A stretch of 64,000 nt of DNA from Schleiferiaceae bacterium. Lineage in GTDB: Bacteria > Bacteroidota > Bacteroidia > Flavobacteriales > Schleiferiaceae. How positions within the stretch are numbered: position 1 is the stretch's first letter; each line of letters opens with the position of its first letter. The stretch spans positions 62,001 to 126,000 of the forward strand of contig JAGYIN010000001.1 of NCBI GenBank assembly GCA_018402665.1, given 5' to 3'. Position numbers and translations under genes: made by a program. This document shows, piece after piece, positions 47,150 through 57,822 of this stretch. The notes beneath the pieces are model-generated. The model was not told the origin of the DNA, made no database searches, and saw nothing but the letters and a program-made list of their open reading frames with translations.

Positions 47150-47580
47150 AGTTTCACTTCTTGTTCCATAGGACCATTATTTTGATTAATAACTGGTACA
47201 AATGTCCTTCTGCAACATATAGATTACTGATTCGACAACCTTGTCACCACCTTCTTTGGTGGGTACGATAATATTTATGGTCTAGATCCTTAGGGCAACG
47301 CTTCTTGAGAGAATCATTCTGACACTGGTTTCAAGCAAGGTAAATTCAAACTCCTCACAATAGCTATATACAGCTAACGTATAAGGCAAGCTGAAGCTCA
47401 ACATAATCAAGGAAACTGCCTTCACGGGTATTAAATTCTGCGGCGGCCTGCTCCTAAAAATCTAATTCCATCGCCGAAGCAAATTCGAGGTCATCAACAA
47501 CTCTTCCATATGTTGTAATCCACCATAAACGACTCTCACAAAATGCAATCAAACCTCACGTATCATAATGTATATCAAAC
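47150..47580 (-). pseudogene. Remnant of an unknown gene
   Basis: On the minus strand the pieces VDDLEFASAMELDF, EQAAAEFNTREGSFLDYVEL and QLALYVSCI read well but no start, stop or family can be fixed. It lies upstream of the WYL gene and may be the last recognisable gene at this end of the island. Confidence 0.35.
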
Positions 47581-47651
47581 ACTTGACACATTGATCAATC
47601 GACACTGATAAAACTGCTTGAAAACGTGGCGAAAACGCCCTAGGTTTTTAT

Positions 47652-47681
47652 AAAAAGAGGCTCGGAGAGCCTCTTTTTTTC
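47652..47681. terminator. Hairpin terminator
   Basis: GAGGCTC and GAGCCTC pair perfectly around GGA, with an A run on the left and a T run on the right, so it can stop transcription in both directions. It marks the border between the defence operon region and the next remnant gene. Confidence 0.8.
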
Positions 47682-47689
47682 TAGTATAT

Positions 47690-48278
47690 GGAGAAAACCT
47701 CCTGGACCAACGACCCCTTCTCTCCCTCCTCCATCAACTCTATATATGGATAGTCCCCAGCTAACGTTCGGATAATGTAGAATCTTCCAATGATGGCGAT
47801 ATACATTGACGTCATTTTAGGAAAATCACCTATGCCTGCAATACCAAACTGTGTTCAATAAAGCAATTATTTCCCACTCTTGTGGAAACATGACTTGAGA
47901 CAGGCTTTTAGACAGACCTACAACCTCTAATAATGGACGGCAATACTCTGTCTTAGAAGAAAATGTAAATTCATATCTCTTCCATTTATCGTGGTTTTCA
48001 ACTCTTTTTCCAAAAAGCACTTTTCACTTTGATGTTGAGGATTTCCGACATTGCTACTCTACCTCAAAATCCATTTTCGCAGTAAAACTTGCCGTCTTCC
48101 ATCTGCTTGAAGTATTGAATGTTCCACTCCAAAGGATTTCATCACTTGCAGAGTCAATACTCCCTAATCCTGTCGGAAAATTCCCCTTAAGATCCCCACG
48201 CGGTTTTTGTACGCATAGGCCAAAAACATTAATGCCTCCACGTCTTGATGTAAAGATTGCCGCTAGTGTTCTTTTCAT
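47690..48278 (-). pseudogene. Unknown small protein gene, frameshifted
   Basis: The frame from 48278 (MKRTLAAIFTSRRGGINVFG) runs for 74 codons to a stop, and a second frame 48020-47826 (LFGKRVENHDKWKRYEFTFS; SKTEYCRPLLEVVGLSKSLS) continues it. Joined, they give a protein of about 170-190 residues without signal peptide or membrane segments. I do not recognise the family. The bidirectional hairpin at 47652-47681 follows it. This is the rightmost gene with frame breaks in the window. Confidence 0.4.
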
Positions 48279-48687
48279 TCTCCTTCTATTTTAAATTTAT
48301 AGTCATTTTTACTGGCGCTTCTAGCACTTGTATTCTCCTCTCAACGCACAAAAAAAGAAAAAGCGCGACCGCTCGGCACGACAGCTTATCTTGTTTTAAA
48401 CTGGCTTCTTAGTTACCCATAGAGCGAAAACACAAAGGCATCATCATCTTTTCAGTGGCTTCCTTTTTTAATTTTCGCTATGAATACCCTAAAGATCTAG
48501 ACACCTGCACAAAGCGACAACCTTGCCAGGCCGCCAAACCATCGTGAAGTGGAATGGTTAGCCAATACTTTGTTGGACTATTGCGATGATTAAATCTAAA
48601 AATCTGATAACCAGTAGTTTCGGGGTAAAAAAAAGCATTTTAAAGCATTATAATTTGATTTAGATTTAACCAACTAAAACATCCACT
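48279..48687. other. Intergenic stretch of about 400 bases
   Basis: No gene is evident. Between 48490 and 48600 short codon-like runs (for example DLDTCTKRQPCQAA) may be the tail of another broken gene. The right part should hold the promoter of the DUF805 gene; TATAATTTG at 48649-48657 resembles the -7 element. Confidence 0.4.
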
Positions 48688-49074
48688 ATGAACTACTACC
48701 TAAAAGTACTCCGCCAGTATGTTGATTTTAAAGGCCGCGCCCGCCGCGCTGAATACTGGAATTTTGTCTTAATCAACGTCATCATTTCCATTGCATTAAC
48801 CCTGATTGATATTTACGCTTTAGGAATAGACCCTTTTGCGGGTGAATCCGGCATACTCAGCAATCTCTACAGCCTTGCAGTATTCCTCCCATCACTAGGC
48901 GTTTTAGTACGTCGCTTACACGATATAGGGAAAAGCGGATGGTTTTTCCTTATCGTCCTAATTCCATTGATTGGTGCCATCTGGCTACTCATTCTATTAT
49001 TTAGAGACGGCGAACAGGGCGAAAACAAATGGGGACCTAACCCTAAAGAGGACCGCTGGTCTACCTTAGAATAA
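48688..49074 (+). CDS. DUF805 family membrane protein
   Basis: The 128-residue protein has the DUF805 features: an N-terminal YVDFKGRARRAEYWNFVLIN block, three or four hydrophobic segments, LVRRLHDIGKSGWFFL in the middle and a polar GENKWGPNPKEDR tail. It is an inner-membrane protein of unknown function. The gene stands alone, ends with a strong terminator and is the first intact gene to the right of the accessory island. Confidence 0.92.
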   Translation: MNYYLKVLRQYVDFKGRARRAEYWNFVLINVIISIALTLIDIYALGIDPFAGESGILSNLYSLAVFLPSLGVLVRRLHDIGKSGWFFLIVLIPLIGAIWLLILLFRDGEQGENKWGPNPKEDRWSTLE

Positions 49075-49078
49075 TCCA

Positions 49079-49111
49079 TAAAAAAAGCCCTCCAAACGGA
49101 GGGCTTTTTTC
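49079..49111. terminator. Bidirectional terminator between DUF805 and stomatin genes
   Basis: GCCCTCC and GGAGGGC pair around AAAC, with A and T runs on the two sides. It serves both convergent genes. Confidence 0.9.
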
Positions 49112-49132
49112 TTGCCGGCAGTTTCCCACCAA

Positions 49133-50110
49133 CTATTTCAACAACTCCTTAATTCCACCTAGAGAACTCAATACTCCAGTGGCTTCATAAGGAAGGAATA
49201 CGGTCTTATTATCCGTACCCTGACCTAGCGATTCTAGGGTCTTAAGGTATTCTTTCGCGATAAGGTACTGGATAGGATCTTTGCCATCACCACCCACAGC
49301 AACTTTGATTAATTCAATAGCCTCTGCTTCTGCCTTCGCGGTAGTGATGCGCGCCTCAGCGACACCTTCTGCCTCTAAAATGGCAGATTGACGCTCACCT
49401 TCCGCACGTGCAATATCACTCTCACGCTGACCTTCGGCATTCAAAATAGCAGCACGCTTCAAACCTTCTGCCTCCAAAACGGCAGCACGACGGTCGCGCT
49501 CTGCACGCATTTGTTTCTCCATCGCCGCCTGGATATCCGCCGGCGGATTAATGTCCTGCAATTCTACGCGATTCACCTTCACGCCCCACTTATTGGTAGC
49601 ATCGTCAAGAATGGAACGCAGCTTGGTATTTATAGTATCTCTTGAAGACAAACTCTCGTCCAATTCCAGCTCACCAATCACGTTACGCAGCGTCGTCTGC
49701 GTCAATTTTTCAATGGCATCCGGCAAATTTGAAATCTCATAAACCGCTTTCACGGGGTCCATCACCTGGAAATAAAGCACAGCATTAATCTGAACCACAA
49801 CGTTATCCTTGGTAATCACATTTTGCTTGGGAAAATCATAAACCGTCTCACGAAGATCGATACGATTCAGTTCCTTGAAGTTGACCAATTTCCTTCCATC
49901 AACCGCCTCCATCACATAGCGCCACATGATCGAACGCGGACGGTCGACAAACGGCCAGATGATATTAATCCCACTACTTAGGGTTCTACTGTACTTCCCC
50001 AATCTTTCGATGATGACCACTTCCGACTGCTGAACGATCTTTAAACCCGCAGCACCAAAGATGACTACAAGCAGCGCCAGCGTTGAGAATATAATTACAA
50101 ATCCACTCAT
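49133..50110 (-). CDS. SPFH/Band 7 (stomatin/QmcA-like) protein
   Basis: The 325-residue protein has one N-terminal membrane helix (IIFSTLALLVVIFGAAGLKIV), the Band 7/SPFH domain (SEVVIIERLGKYSRTLSSGI; RETVYDFPKQNVITKDNVVV) and a long Ala/Glu-rich coiled coil near 190-270 (QMRAERDRRAAVLEAEGLKR). Such proteins form ring or raft-like membrane assemblies. It lies 27 bases downstream of an nfeD gene, the classic partner of stomatin-type genes, so both likely act together in membrane organisation or quality control. Confidence 0.92.
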   Translation of the reverse strand: MSGFVIIFSTLALLVVIFGAAGLKIVQQSEVVIIERLGKYSRTLSSGINIIWPFVDRPRSIMWRYVMEAVDGRKLVNFKELNRIDLRETVYDFPKQNVITKDNVVVQINAVLYFQVMDPVKAVYEISNLPDAIEKLTQTTLRNVIGELELDESLSSRDTINTKLRSILDDATNKWGVKVNRVELQDINPPADIQAAMEKQMRAERDRRAAVLEAEGLKRAAILNAEGQRESDIARAEGERQSAILEAEGVAEARITTAKAEAEAIELIKVAVGGDGKDPIQYLIAKEYLKTLESLGQGTDNKTVFLPYEATGVLSSLGGIKELLK

Positions 50111-50137
50111 TTTATTTTTTGTTTAGGTATTAAAATT

Positions 50138-50572
50138 CTAGTTCTCCACACGTTTCACCTGCAATACGATACTGTCTCGAGAGACGACATGCACCCGCGT
50201 TCCTACCGCTAGATCTTCCTCGCATTCCACTTTCCAATCATCACCGCCTATAAGCGCGCGACCCGACCCCTTAGCGTTGTCAATAGCCTCCGTAACGCGG
50301 CCTTTCTGTCCAACGATGGAATCTGCGTTCGTCTTTACCTTATCCTTTAAAAAACGATCCACCAAGGGCTTAATGGTAAAAAAGGCAATAACAGAGCCTA
50401 ATGCAAACAGGGCAATGAGCCATTCCGTGTCCAATTCAAAAAACGCACCAACACTACTGAATACCAATCCTACCCCGAGCGCCCCAGCAAGGAAACCCAG
50501 TGTGAAAACTTCAATAATTAAAGAGAAAATGGCCAGCGCCAATAAAATATGCCAAAGCCCTACAGACTCCAT
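50138..50572 (-). CDS. NfeD family protein
   Basis: The 144-residue protein has three hydrophobic segments in its first 80 residues and a C-terminal OB-like domain (VGQKGRVTEAIDNAKGSGRA; GDDWKVECEEDLAVGTRVHV). This is the short NfeD form without the protease domain. It is the upstream gene of the stomatin/QmcA-like gene. Confidence 0.9.
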   Translation of the reverse strand: MESVGLWHILLALAIFSLIIEVFTLGFLAGALGVGLVFSSVGAFFELDTEWLIALFALGSVIAFFTIKPLVDRFLKDKVKTNADSIVGQKGRVTEAIDNAKGSGRALIGGDDWKVECEEDLAVGTRVHVVSRDSIVLQVKRVEN

Positions 50573-50664
50573 ATGTAACGGTTTTTAGTTCATAGGGAAG
50601 TTACTAAAGAATCGCCAATCCACTCCCGCTTTTCACTAATTTTGACCATCCAAAAACCCCGACG

Positions 50665-51885
50665 ATGCGAAAACTGCTTCTAGCCCTTCTGCTCACTACC
50701 ACCCTCAGTGCCCAGGAGCGCGTACTGTTTATAGGCAACAGCTACACCGCAGCAAACAGTCTCCCCACGATGGTCGCTACCCTTGCCTCTTCCGCCAACC
50801 AGAGTTTAATCTGTTCACAACAAACCCTCGGCGGCGCCACTTTTTACCAGCACGCGCAAAGCAACGCGACGTATACGAAGCTCGCCAGCCAAAGTTGGGA
50901 CTATGTCGTCCTTCAAGCGCAAAGCCAGGAACCCAGCTTTCCCTTCGGCCAATTCCAATGGCAAACCCTTCCTTATGCCATCGAACTCGTAGATTCCATC
51001 CGCAGCCTCGCTCCCTGTGCCCAACCTGTATTTTTCAGAACCTGGGGCCGCGAAAACGGCGATCAAGCAAACTGTGCCGCATTCCCCCCACTCTGTACCT
51101 ACGAAGGCATGGACTCCATGCTTCACCGCCATTACAGTCTCATGGCGGACACCACAGATGCCTACCTCAGCCCGGTAGGATCCGTATGGAAGCACATTCG
51201 CGACACCGACTCCACCATTAACCTCTACACTTCTGACGGCAGCCATCCCTCCCTCGCCGGCACCTACGCAGCAGCTTGCACCTTCTTCACCATGATCACG
51301 CGAATGGACCCCAATTCCATCACCGACGACCAAAACCTCAATCCCGGCGTAGCCGCCGCCATTCGTCAAGCCGCAAAAGATGTGGTCTTTGATTCATTAG
51401 CCCTTTGGGGCGTAGGTGCATACGATAGCCAAGCAGGCTTTACCGCCACCATGTCAAACGACACGCTCACGTATACGGATACAAGCCTTTTTGCCGATTC
51501 TGTGTACTACGATTTTGGCGATGGAAATTTCAGCTCCACCCCAAACGGTATTCATGCCTATGGCCAGGATGATTTTTTCACCGTCACCCAATACGCCTAC
51601 CGCTGTGGCAAGGTGGATACTACCGCTATTCTAATTCAATCCATCATAATATTCGCTATCGATGAAGATGTGCAAGCGCATATTGACCTAAGAAAATTGG
51701 ACCAATTCTGGCCAGCAGACCTCCACTCCTTAACCCTCTATACCCTCAATGGGAGAAGACTCTGGAGCGCAGATCCCGGAAACATCCCTCCACTACCACA
51801 CAATACCAACTCCCTAGTGATCCTCGAAGCCACCTGGCGTAACGGTGAAAGAACGCGTCAACGGTATTTCACGAATCAATGGTAG
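50665..51885 (+). CDS. Secreted SGNH-like (DUF4886-type) protein
   Basis: The 406-residue protein has a signal peptide (LLLALLLTTTLSAQ) and an N-terminal SGNH-hydrolase-like domain: RVLFIGNSYTAANSLP as block I (GNS in place of GDS) and DGSHPSLAGTYAAACTF as block V with the Asp and His. A PKD-like beta domain (VYYDFGDGNFSSTPNGIHAY) follows near residue 280, and the end (LTLYTLNGRRLW) resembles the strand pattern of T9SS sorting domains though it is shorter than usual. It is probably an exported esterase. TAATTTTG at 50637-50644 may be its -7 element. Substrate unknown. Confidence 0.8.
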   Translation: MRKLLLALLLTTTLSAQERVLFIGNSYTAANSLPTMVATLASSANQSLICSQQTLGGATFYQHAQSNATYTKLASQSWDYVVLQAQSQEPSFPFGQFQWQTLPYAIELVDSIRSLAPCAQPVFFRTWGRENGDQANCAAFPPLCTYEGMDSMLHRHYSLMADTTDAYLSPVGSVWKHIRDTDSTINLYTSDGSHPSLAGTYAAACTFFTMITRMDPNSITDDQNLNPGVAAAIRQAAKDVVFDSLALWGVGAYDSQAGFTATMSNDTLTYTDTSLFADSVYYDFGDGNFSSTPNGIHAYGQDDFFTVTQYAYRCGKVDTTAILIQSIIIFAIDEDVQAHIDLRKLDQFWPADLHSLTLYTLNGRRLWSADPGNIPPLPHNTNSLVILEATWRNGERTRQRYFTNQW

Positions 51886-51920
51886 TAGTATAGTTTTGCT
51901 GAAATACTAAAGCCATAGAC

Positions 51921-51953
51921 TAAAAAAAAACCACCCCTTTCGAGGTGGCTTTT
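51921..51953 (-). terminator. Terminator of katG
   Basis: CCACC and GGTGG pair around CCTTTCGA, with a run of nine A on the left that becomes a T run after katG. It lies between convergent genes and may serve both. Confidence 0.8.
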
Positions 51954-51974
51954 CACATTCGCTAAAAATGAAAT

Positions 51975-54266
<2,292 letters not shown>

Positions 54267-54291
54267 TTAGACTACTAAACTACCTCTATGA

Positions 54292-54362
54292 TTATAGACT
54301 ATCAATCGACTTTACTGATGTGGTTATAGAGCAGAACCTTCAATCACTTCTAGAGTTATAGA
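54292..54362. promoter_or_regulatory. Three TTATAGA repeats at 32-bp spacing upstream of katG
   Basis: TTATAGA occurs at 54292-54298, 54324-54330 and 54356-54362, exactly 32 bases apart, in the 128-base gap between divergent katG and the CIA30 gene. CTAT half-sites flank the first copy (CTAT-GATT-ATAG-A-CTAT). The 32-base step is about three helical turns, so the copies face the same side of the DNA, as expected for cooperative regulator binding. An OxyR-type peroxide regulator is a reasonable guess, unproven. Confidence 0.55.
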
Positions 54363-54376
54363 TAGAAAGCCCAATT

Positions 54377-54904
54377 ATGAACGCCTTATTCCTTACCATC
54401 GCCATGCTCACTTCTTCCATTACCCTTTTCGACTTCTCAGCTGGACTAAACCTAGACCGCTGGGCGGTAGTGAACGACGGTGTGATGGGCGGCCTTTCTA
54501 AGGGGGCGTTAGAAATCACTGGCGAAGGTCATGGCAGATTCTCCGGTACGGTTTCTTTAGAAAACTATGGAGGTTTTACATCCATTCGCTACGCTGTTGC
54601 GGATATCGCCGTGAATGAGGGCAGTAAAATTCAACTTAGTATCAAAGGAGACGGAAAGGATTACCAATTCCGCGTAAAACACAAAGCCCGGGATTACCAG
54701 AGTTACATTACGACCTTCTCGACCACGGGTGCATGGGAAACCATCGAAATACCGCTGATTGACCTCTATCCTTCATGGCGCGGCCAAAAGCTCGACATGC
54801 CAAATTTTGATAGGTCCAGCATCAATGAGTTCACCTTCCTCATCGCAAATAAGCGCAACGAGACTTTTGAATTATTGATTGATAAAGTGGTGTTAGTGCC
54901 GTAG
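54377..54904 (+). CDS. CIA30 family protein
   Basis: The 175-residue protein belongs to the CIA30 family (named for complex I assembly protein 30), a galactose-binding-like beta-sandwich: DRWAVVNDGVMGGLSKGALE at the start of the domain, FSGTVSLENYGGFTSIR, then FTFLIANKRNETFELLIDKV near the end. A short hydrophobic N-terminus (ALFLTIAMLTSSITLF) may be a signal peptide. In bacteria the function is not known. It is divergent from katG and shares the repeat-bearing intergenic region. Confidence 0.9.
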   Translation: MNALFLTIAMLTSSITLFDFSAGLNLDRWAVVNDGVMGGLSKGALEITGEGHGRFSGTVSLENYGGFTSIRYAVADIAVNEGSKIQLSIKGDGKDYQFRVKHKARDYQSYITTFSTTGAWETIEIPLIDLYPSWRGQKLDMPNFDRSSINEFTFLIANKRNETFELLIDKVVLVP

Positions 54905-54907
54905 CCT

Positions 54908-55522
54908 TTAGTTCATTCCACCTAACCCAACGCCTACTCCCAAACGAATCTGAAGTGCGGGTTCTTCCCAGCTGCTCACATTGACATAGCCACCGCCTAG
55001 TACGAAGTCGAAGATGGCCGAATCAAAGAGTAAGACACTTTGATAAACATTCAGCGTGAACATGTATTTAGGCTCTACATCTAATATGGTTTCTGCCATC
55101 AACTCAAAGGATCTCGATTGCTCGTAGAAGAAGAAATCGACAGGGTTGAAATCTAATCGGACCCCAGCGGCTAAATATGCGCCTTTCTGGGAAAATTCGC
55201 CCACATTATCGCCGCTCGACATTCCTAAAGCACCTTTCCATTTAATCGCGGGAATAGAGGATAATCGCTCCACGGTCAAATGCGGTGCCACGCCTATAAA
55301 TGATTCATAGATGTACGGATCATCCGTTAATTCTTGAATCACCACAAAGGGTACCTGCACGCCAAACCGCCAATCTTCAATACCTAAATAGAGTCCATTA
55401 CCCATGCTCAAATCACTGACCTGCGCATCCGTGCCCGTGGCTATGCCGTCTTTTCTAACCACGGTTTGTGCGTGGACCGAAAAACTGATGAGAAAGAGTA
55501 CAATGAATGCTTTATAGTTCAT
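54908..55522 (-). CDS. Secreted outer-membrane-type protein, unknown function
   Basis: The 204-residue protein has a signal peptide (FIVLFLISFSVHAQT) and a mature part with alternating beta strands (YLGIEDWRFGVQVPFVVI; LAAGVRLDFNPVDFFFYE; FDFVLGGGYVNVSSW) that looks like a small beta-barrel. No named family recognised. The gene is 12 bases downstream of the isoaspartyl peptidase gene on the same strand, so the two are probably one operon. Confidence 0.7.
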   Translation of the reverse strand: MNYKAFIVLFLISFSVHAQTVVRKDGIATGTDAQVSDLSMGNGLYLGIEDWRFGVQVPFVVIQELTDDPYIYESFIGVAPHLTVERLSSIPAIKWKGALGMSSGDNVGEFSQKGAYLAAGVRLDFNPVDFFFYEQSRSFELMAETILDVEPKYMFTLNVYQSVLLFDSAIFDFVLGGGYVNVSSWEEPALQIRLGVGVGLGGMN

Positions 55523-55534
55523 GCGCAGTTTGTT

Positions 55535-56542
55535 TTAGAAGCCGCAATTTTCCGGCCAGGTTGGGTCGCCAAAGATATCGGTATGCAGCATTACTTTCTG
55601 TGAATTTTTTCTCTTCCCCATGGCACCTCGAAACATGCCTTTCGAATTGAAGGTCATTGTCGCATTGCCCTGCGCATCAATGGCGATTAATCCGCCATTG
55701 CCTGCCTCAGAGTTCAGTATACCGAAAATGATACGGCTTGCACTCTCCTCGAGCGTCAGACCCTCATACTGCATTCGCGCGTTGATCTGGAAGGCTACAT
55801 TTTCACGGATAAAATATTCGCCATGGCCGGTACAACTTACCGCGGCCCCCTTGTTATCGGCGTAGGTTCCCGCACCGATAATAGGCACATCGCCTACGCG
55901 TCCATATTTTTTACCCATCATGCCACCGGTAGATGTTCCAGCGTATAAGTCGCCGTGGGCATCCTTTAAGACCACGCCTACGGTACCGTTTTTCTTCATC
56001 TCCTTCCAGCGCTGGTATTGACTTTCGCGCTTAGGTGTTAAAAAGTAGTTGTTTTCAACAAACTCGTGCGAACGCGATTTCGCAAAGTCCTCCGCGCCTT
56101 CACCAATGAGCATGACATGCGAGGTCTCTTCCATCACTGCCCGCGCTAACTTCGCAGGATTCTTGATGTGCTTCAGCCCCGCCACAGCTCCCGCCATTTT
56201 AGTGGCACCATTCATCACTGAGGCATCCAATTCTACTTCGCCCTGATCATTAAACACCGCGCCTTTCCCCGCATTGAAATGAGGATCGTTCTCTAAAAGC
56301 GTGAGGCAATGTACCACCACGTCCATGCCATTTGCGCCTTCATCCAGCAGGGCATAACCCGACTGCAATACCACACGCAAGGAGGAGTCGTAAGCGGCTA
56401 TTTGTTCATCAGTATAATACTTCCGCTCTATACCTCCGGCTCCCCCATGTATGAGGATGGCTGGGCCGTCGAACTGAAACTGCTGGTGATTTTGACCGAC
56501 CGCAATGAACGGAAAGGCTAGTAAAAGAAAGAGTAAACGCAT
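55535..56542 (-). CDS. Isoaspartyl peptidase / L-asparaginase (Ntn family)
   Basis: This 335-residue precursor is an N-terminal nucleophile hydrolase that removes isoaspartyl residues from peptides and deamidates asparagine. AILIHGGAGGIERKY is the family N-terminus, FNAGKGAVFNDQGEVELDAS is typical, and GTVGVVLKDAHGDLYAGTST holds the Thr (near residue 190) that becomes the nucleophile after self-cleavage. GTYADNKGAAVSCTGHGE follows. A signal peptide (LLFLLLAFPFIAVGQN) indicates secretion, as in some Bacteroidota members. Confidence 0.93.
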   Translation of the reverse strand: MRLLFLLLAFPFIAVGQNHQQFQFDGPAILIHGGAGGIERKYYTDEQIAAYDSSLRVVLQSGYALLDEGANGMDVVVHCLTLLENDPHFNAGKGAVFNDQGEVELDASVMNGATKMAGAVAGLKHIKNPAKLARAVMEETSHVMLIGEGAEDFAKSRSHEFVENNYFLTPKRESQYQRWKEMKKNGTVGVVLKDAHGDLYAGTSTGGMMGKKYGRVGDVPIIGAGTYADNKGAAVSCTGHGEYFIRENVAFQINARMQYEGLTLEESASRIIFGILNSEAGNGGLIAIDAQGNATMTFNSKGMFRGAMGKRKNSQKVMLHTDIFGDPTWPENCGF

Positions 56543-56579
56543 GAGAATGATTTAAAACGGGTGTTCTAAGATAGCAGAT

Positions 56580-57188
56580 TTACTCCCCGTGAAACAGCTT
56601 GTGTTTTTTAATGGGTAAACCTTTTTTAATCCGCCAAGCATGGTAAGTGCTCGGGGTATCTGGGGTCCAGCGGGGTAAGAAAAAGGCGATGCCGAAACGG
56701 TCCAATTGGCTCACATTTGCGAGAATCAACATCATATATAGTGTCCACTGCGGCGCTCCGGTCCACCAGAGGTGCGTAAACCCCAATAAAATACCGATTC
56801 CCAACAATTTACCCGAATAAGCATGGGCTGCAAGCTCTTTACCAAACTTTAGAAAAGAAACCACATAAGTGAGGCACTCCATGAGCAAGGCAATGCTAAT
56901 CCACCACAGCTGCGGTCTAAAAATCTCCGGACGCCAAAGCCAAATCGCAGTGCCTACCCCGAGCCAAAAGATTAAATCCGCAATGCTATCTGCGCGGCGC
57001 ATTAGTGGTGTAGCAATGCCAAAGTAACGCGCAATAATGCCGTCCAAAATATCACCAATAAGTGCAAACCAAATGATTGCAACCACCACCGGCCCCACCC
57101 ATGCATCTGGTAACCTAGCAAGGTAAATAACCAACGGAGCAGAAAGAACCCGACTAAAGATCAGTCCCCAAGGAAGGATGTATTTCAT
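56580..57188 (-). CDS. CDP-alcohol phosphatidyltransferase family protein
   Basis: The 202-residue membrane protein has the CDP-alcohol transferase motif LIGDILDGIIARYFGIATPL, then MRRADSIADL. The usual pattern DG-x2-AR-x8-G-x3-D-x3-D is kept except that Met stands where the Gly should be. Several hydrophobic segments follow. The likely reaction joins an alcohol to a CDP-activated diacylglycerol during phospholipid synthesis; the alcohol is unknown. Confidence 0.85.
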   Translation of the reverse strand: MKYILPWGLIFSRVLSAPLVIYLARLPDAWVGPVVVAIIWFALIGDILDGIIARYFGIATPLMRRADSIADLIFWLGVGTAIWLWRPEIFRPQLWWISIALLMECLTYVVSFLKFGKELAAHAYSGKLLGIGILLGFTHLWWTGAPQWTLYMMLILANVSQLDRFGIAFFLPRWTPDTPSTYHAWRIKKGLPIKKHKLFHGE

Positions 57189-57384
57189 AGTTTGAAAAGG
57201 TACCTAAAATTCTCCTTCATTGAAGTCTCTCTTGCACTTCATTAAAACGGAAATGAAGATGGAGTAGATTATGGCGGCGATTAATCACCCTTTATGAGCA
57301 CTATTACGATCGAAGGTAATGTTCAAAAGGGGCCTTTCCTAAACGGCAGAAATACACCCTGCGCACGATAGTCATTACCGTAAA

Positions 57385-57780
57385 TTAATCCAGCCACCCG
57401 GCCAATTCCAAGAGCTCGCGGTCAGCAGCTGACCAGTCGTAGGTATGTAGTAATGATTTGTGCGACCAGGTGAGGTCGTTGTGCTCCTTCATGATGGGTA
57501 AGCCGTCAACTAGAGCACAATGGTATAGGGTGAGGTCCACATTTACATCGGGGTAAGCATAAACCACTCTTCCGATCGCCTCGACGGGTTGAATGTCCAA
57601 TTGCAATTCTTCTTTTACCTCACGAACAACAGCATCTTCAGGGCGCTCGCCCTGCTCTACCTTGCCTCCTGGGAATTCCCATTTTAGGCTCTTATAAGCC
57701 TTTGCATCTTCTTTGCGTTGTACAATCAGGATCAAATCTTCCACCTGGACCAGTGCGGCTACGACTTCTATTGTTTTCAT
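57385..57780 (-). CDS. Nudix hydrolase (MutT-like)
   Basis: The 131-residue protein has the Nudix box GGKVEQGERPEDAVVREVKE followed by ELQL, matching GX5EX7REUXEEXGU except for Gln in place of the last Gly. The start EVVAALVQVEDLILIVQRKE and the size fit the MutT (8-oxo-dGTP diphosphatase) subgroup. It is a cytoplasmic nucleotide-pool cleaner in that reading, though other Nudix substrates are possible. The gap to the left (57189-57384) holds no visible feature. Confidence 0.9.
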   Translation of the reverse strand: MKTIEVVAALVQVEDLILIVQRKEDAKAYKSLKWEFPGGKVEQGERPEDAVVREVKEELQLDIQPVEAIGRVVYAYPDVNVDLTLYHCALVDGLPIMKEHNDLTWSHKSLLHTYDWSAADRELLELAGWLD

Positions 57781-57822
57781 TTTGGCGTATTCTTTAGGTG
57801 CACTAAAAATACAAATCTAGAT

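Noticed and set aside
36000-48300. Prophage
   Set aside because: No capsid, tail, terminase or integrase motifs could be read in any frame. The recognisable pieces are restriction and regulatory genes.
50815-51369. A 184-residue minus-strand frame opposite the SGNH protein
   Set aside because: The plus strand has a signal peptide and SGNH motifs over the same stretch; the opposite frame is Gly/Val-rich shadow sequence.
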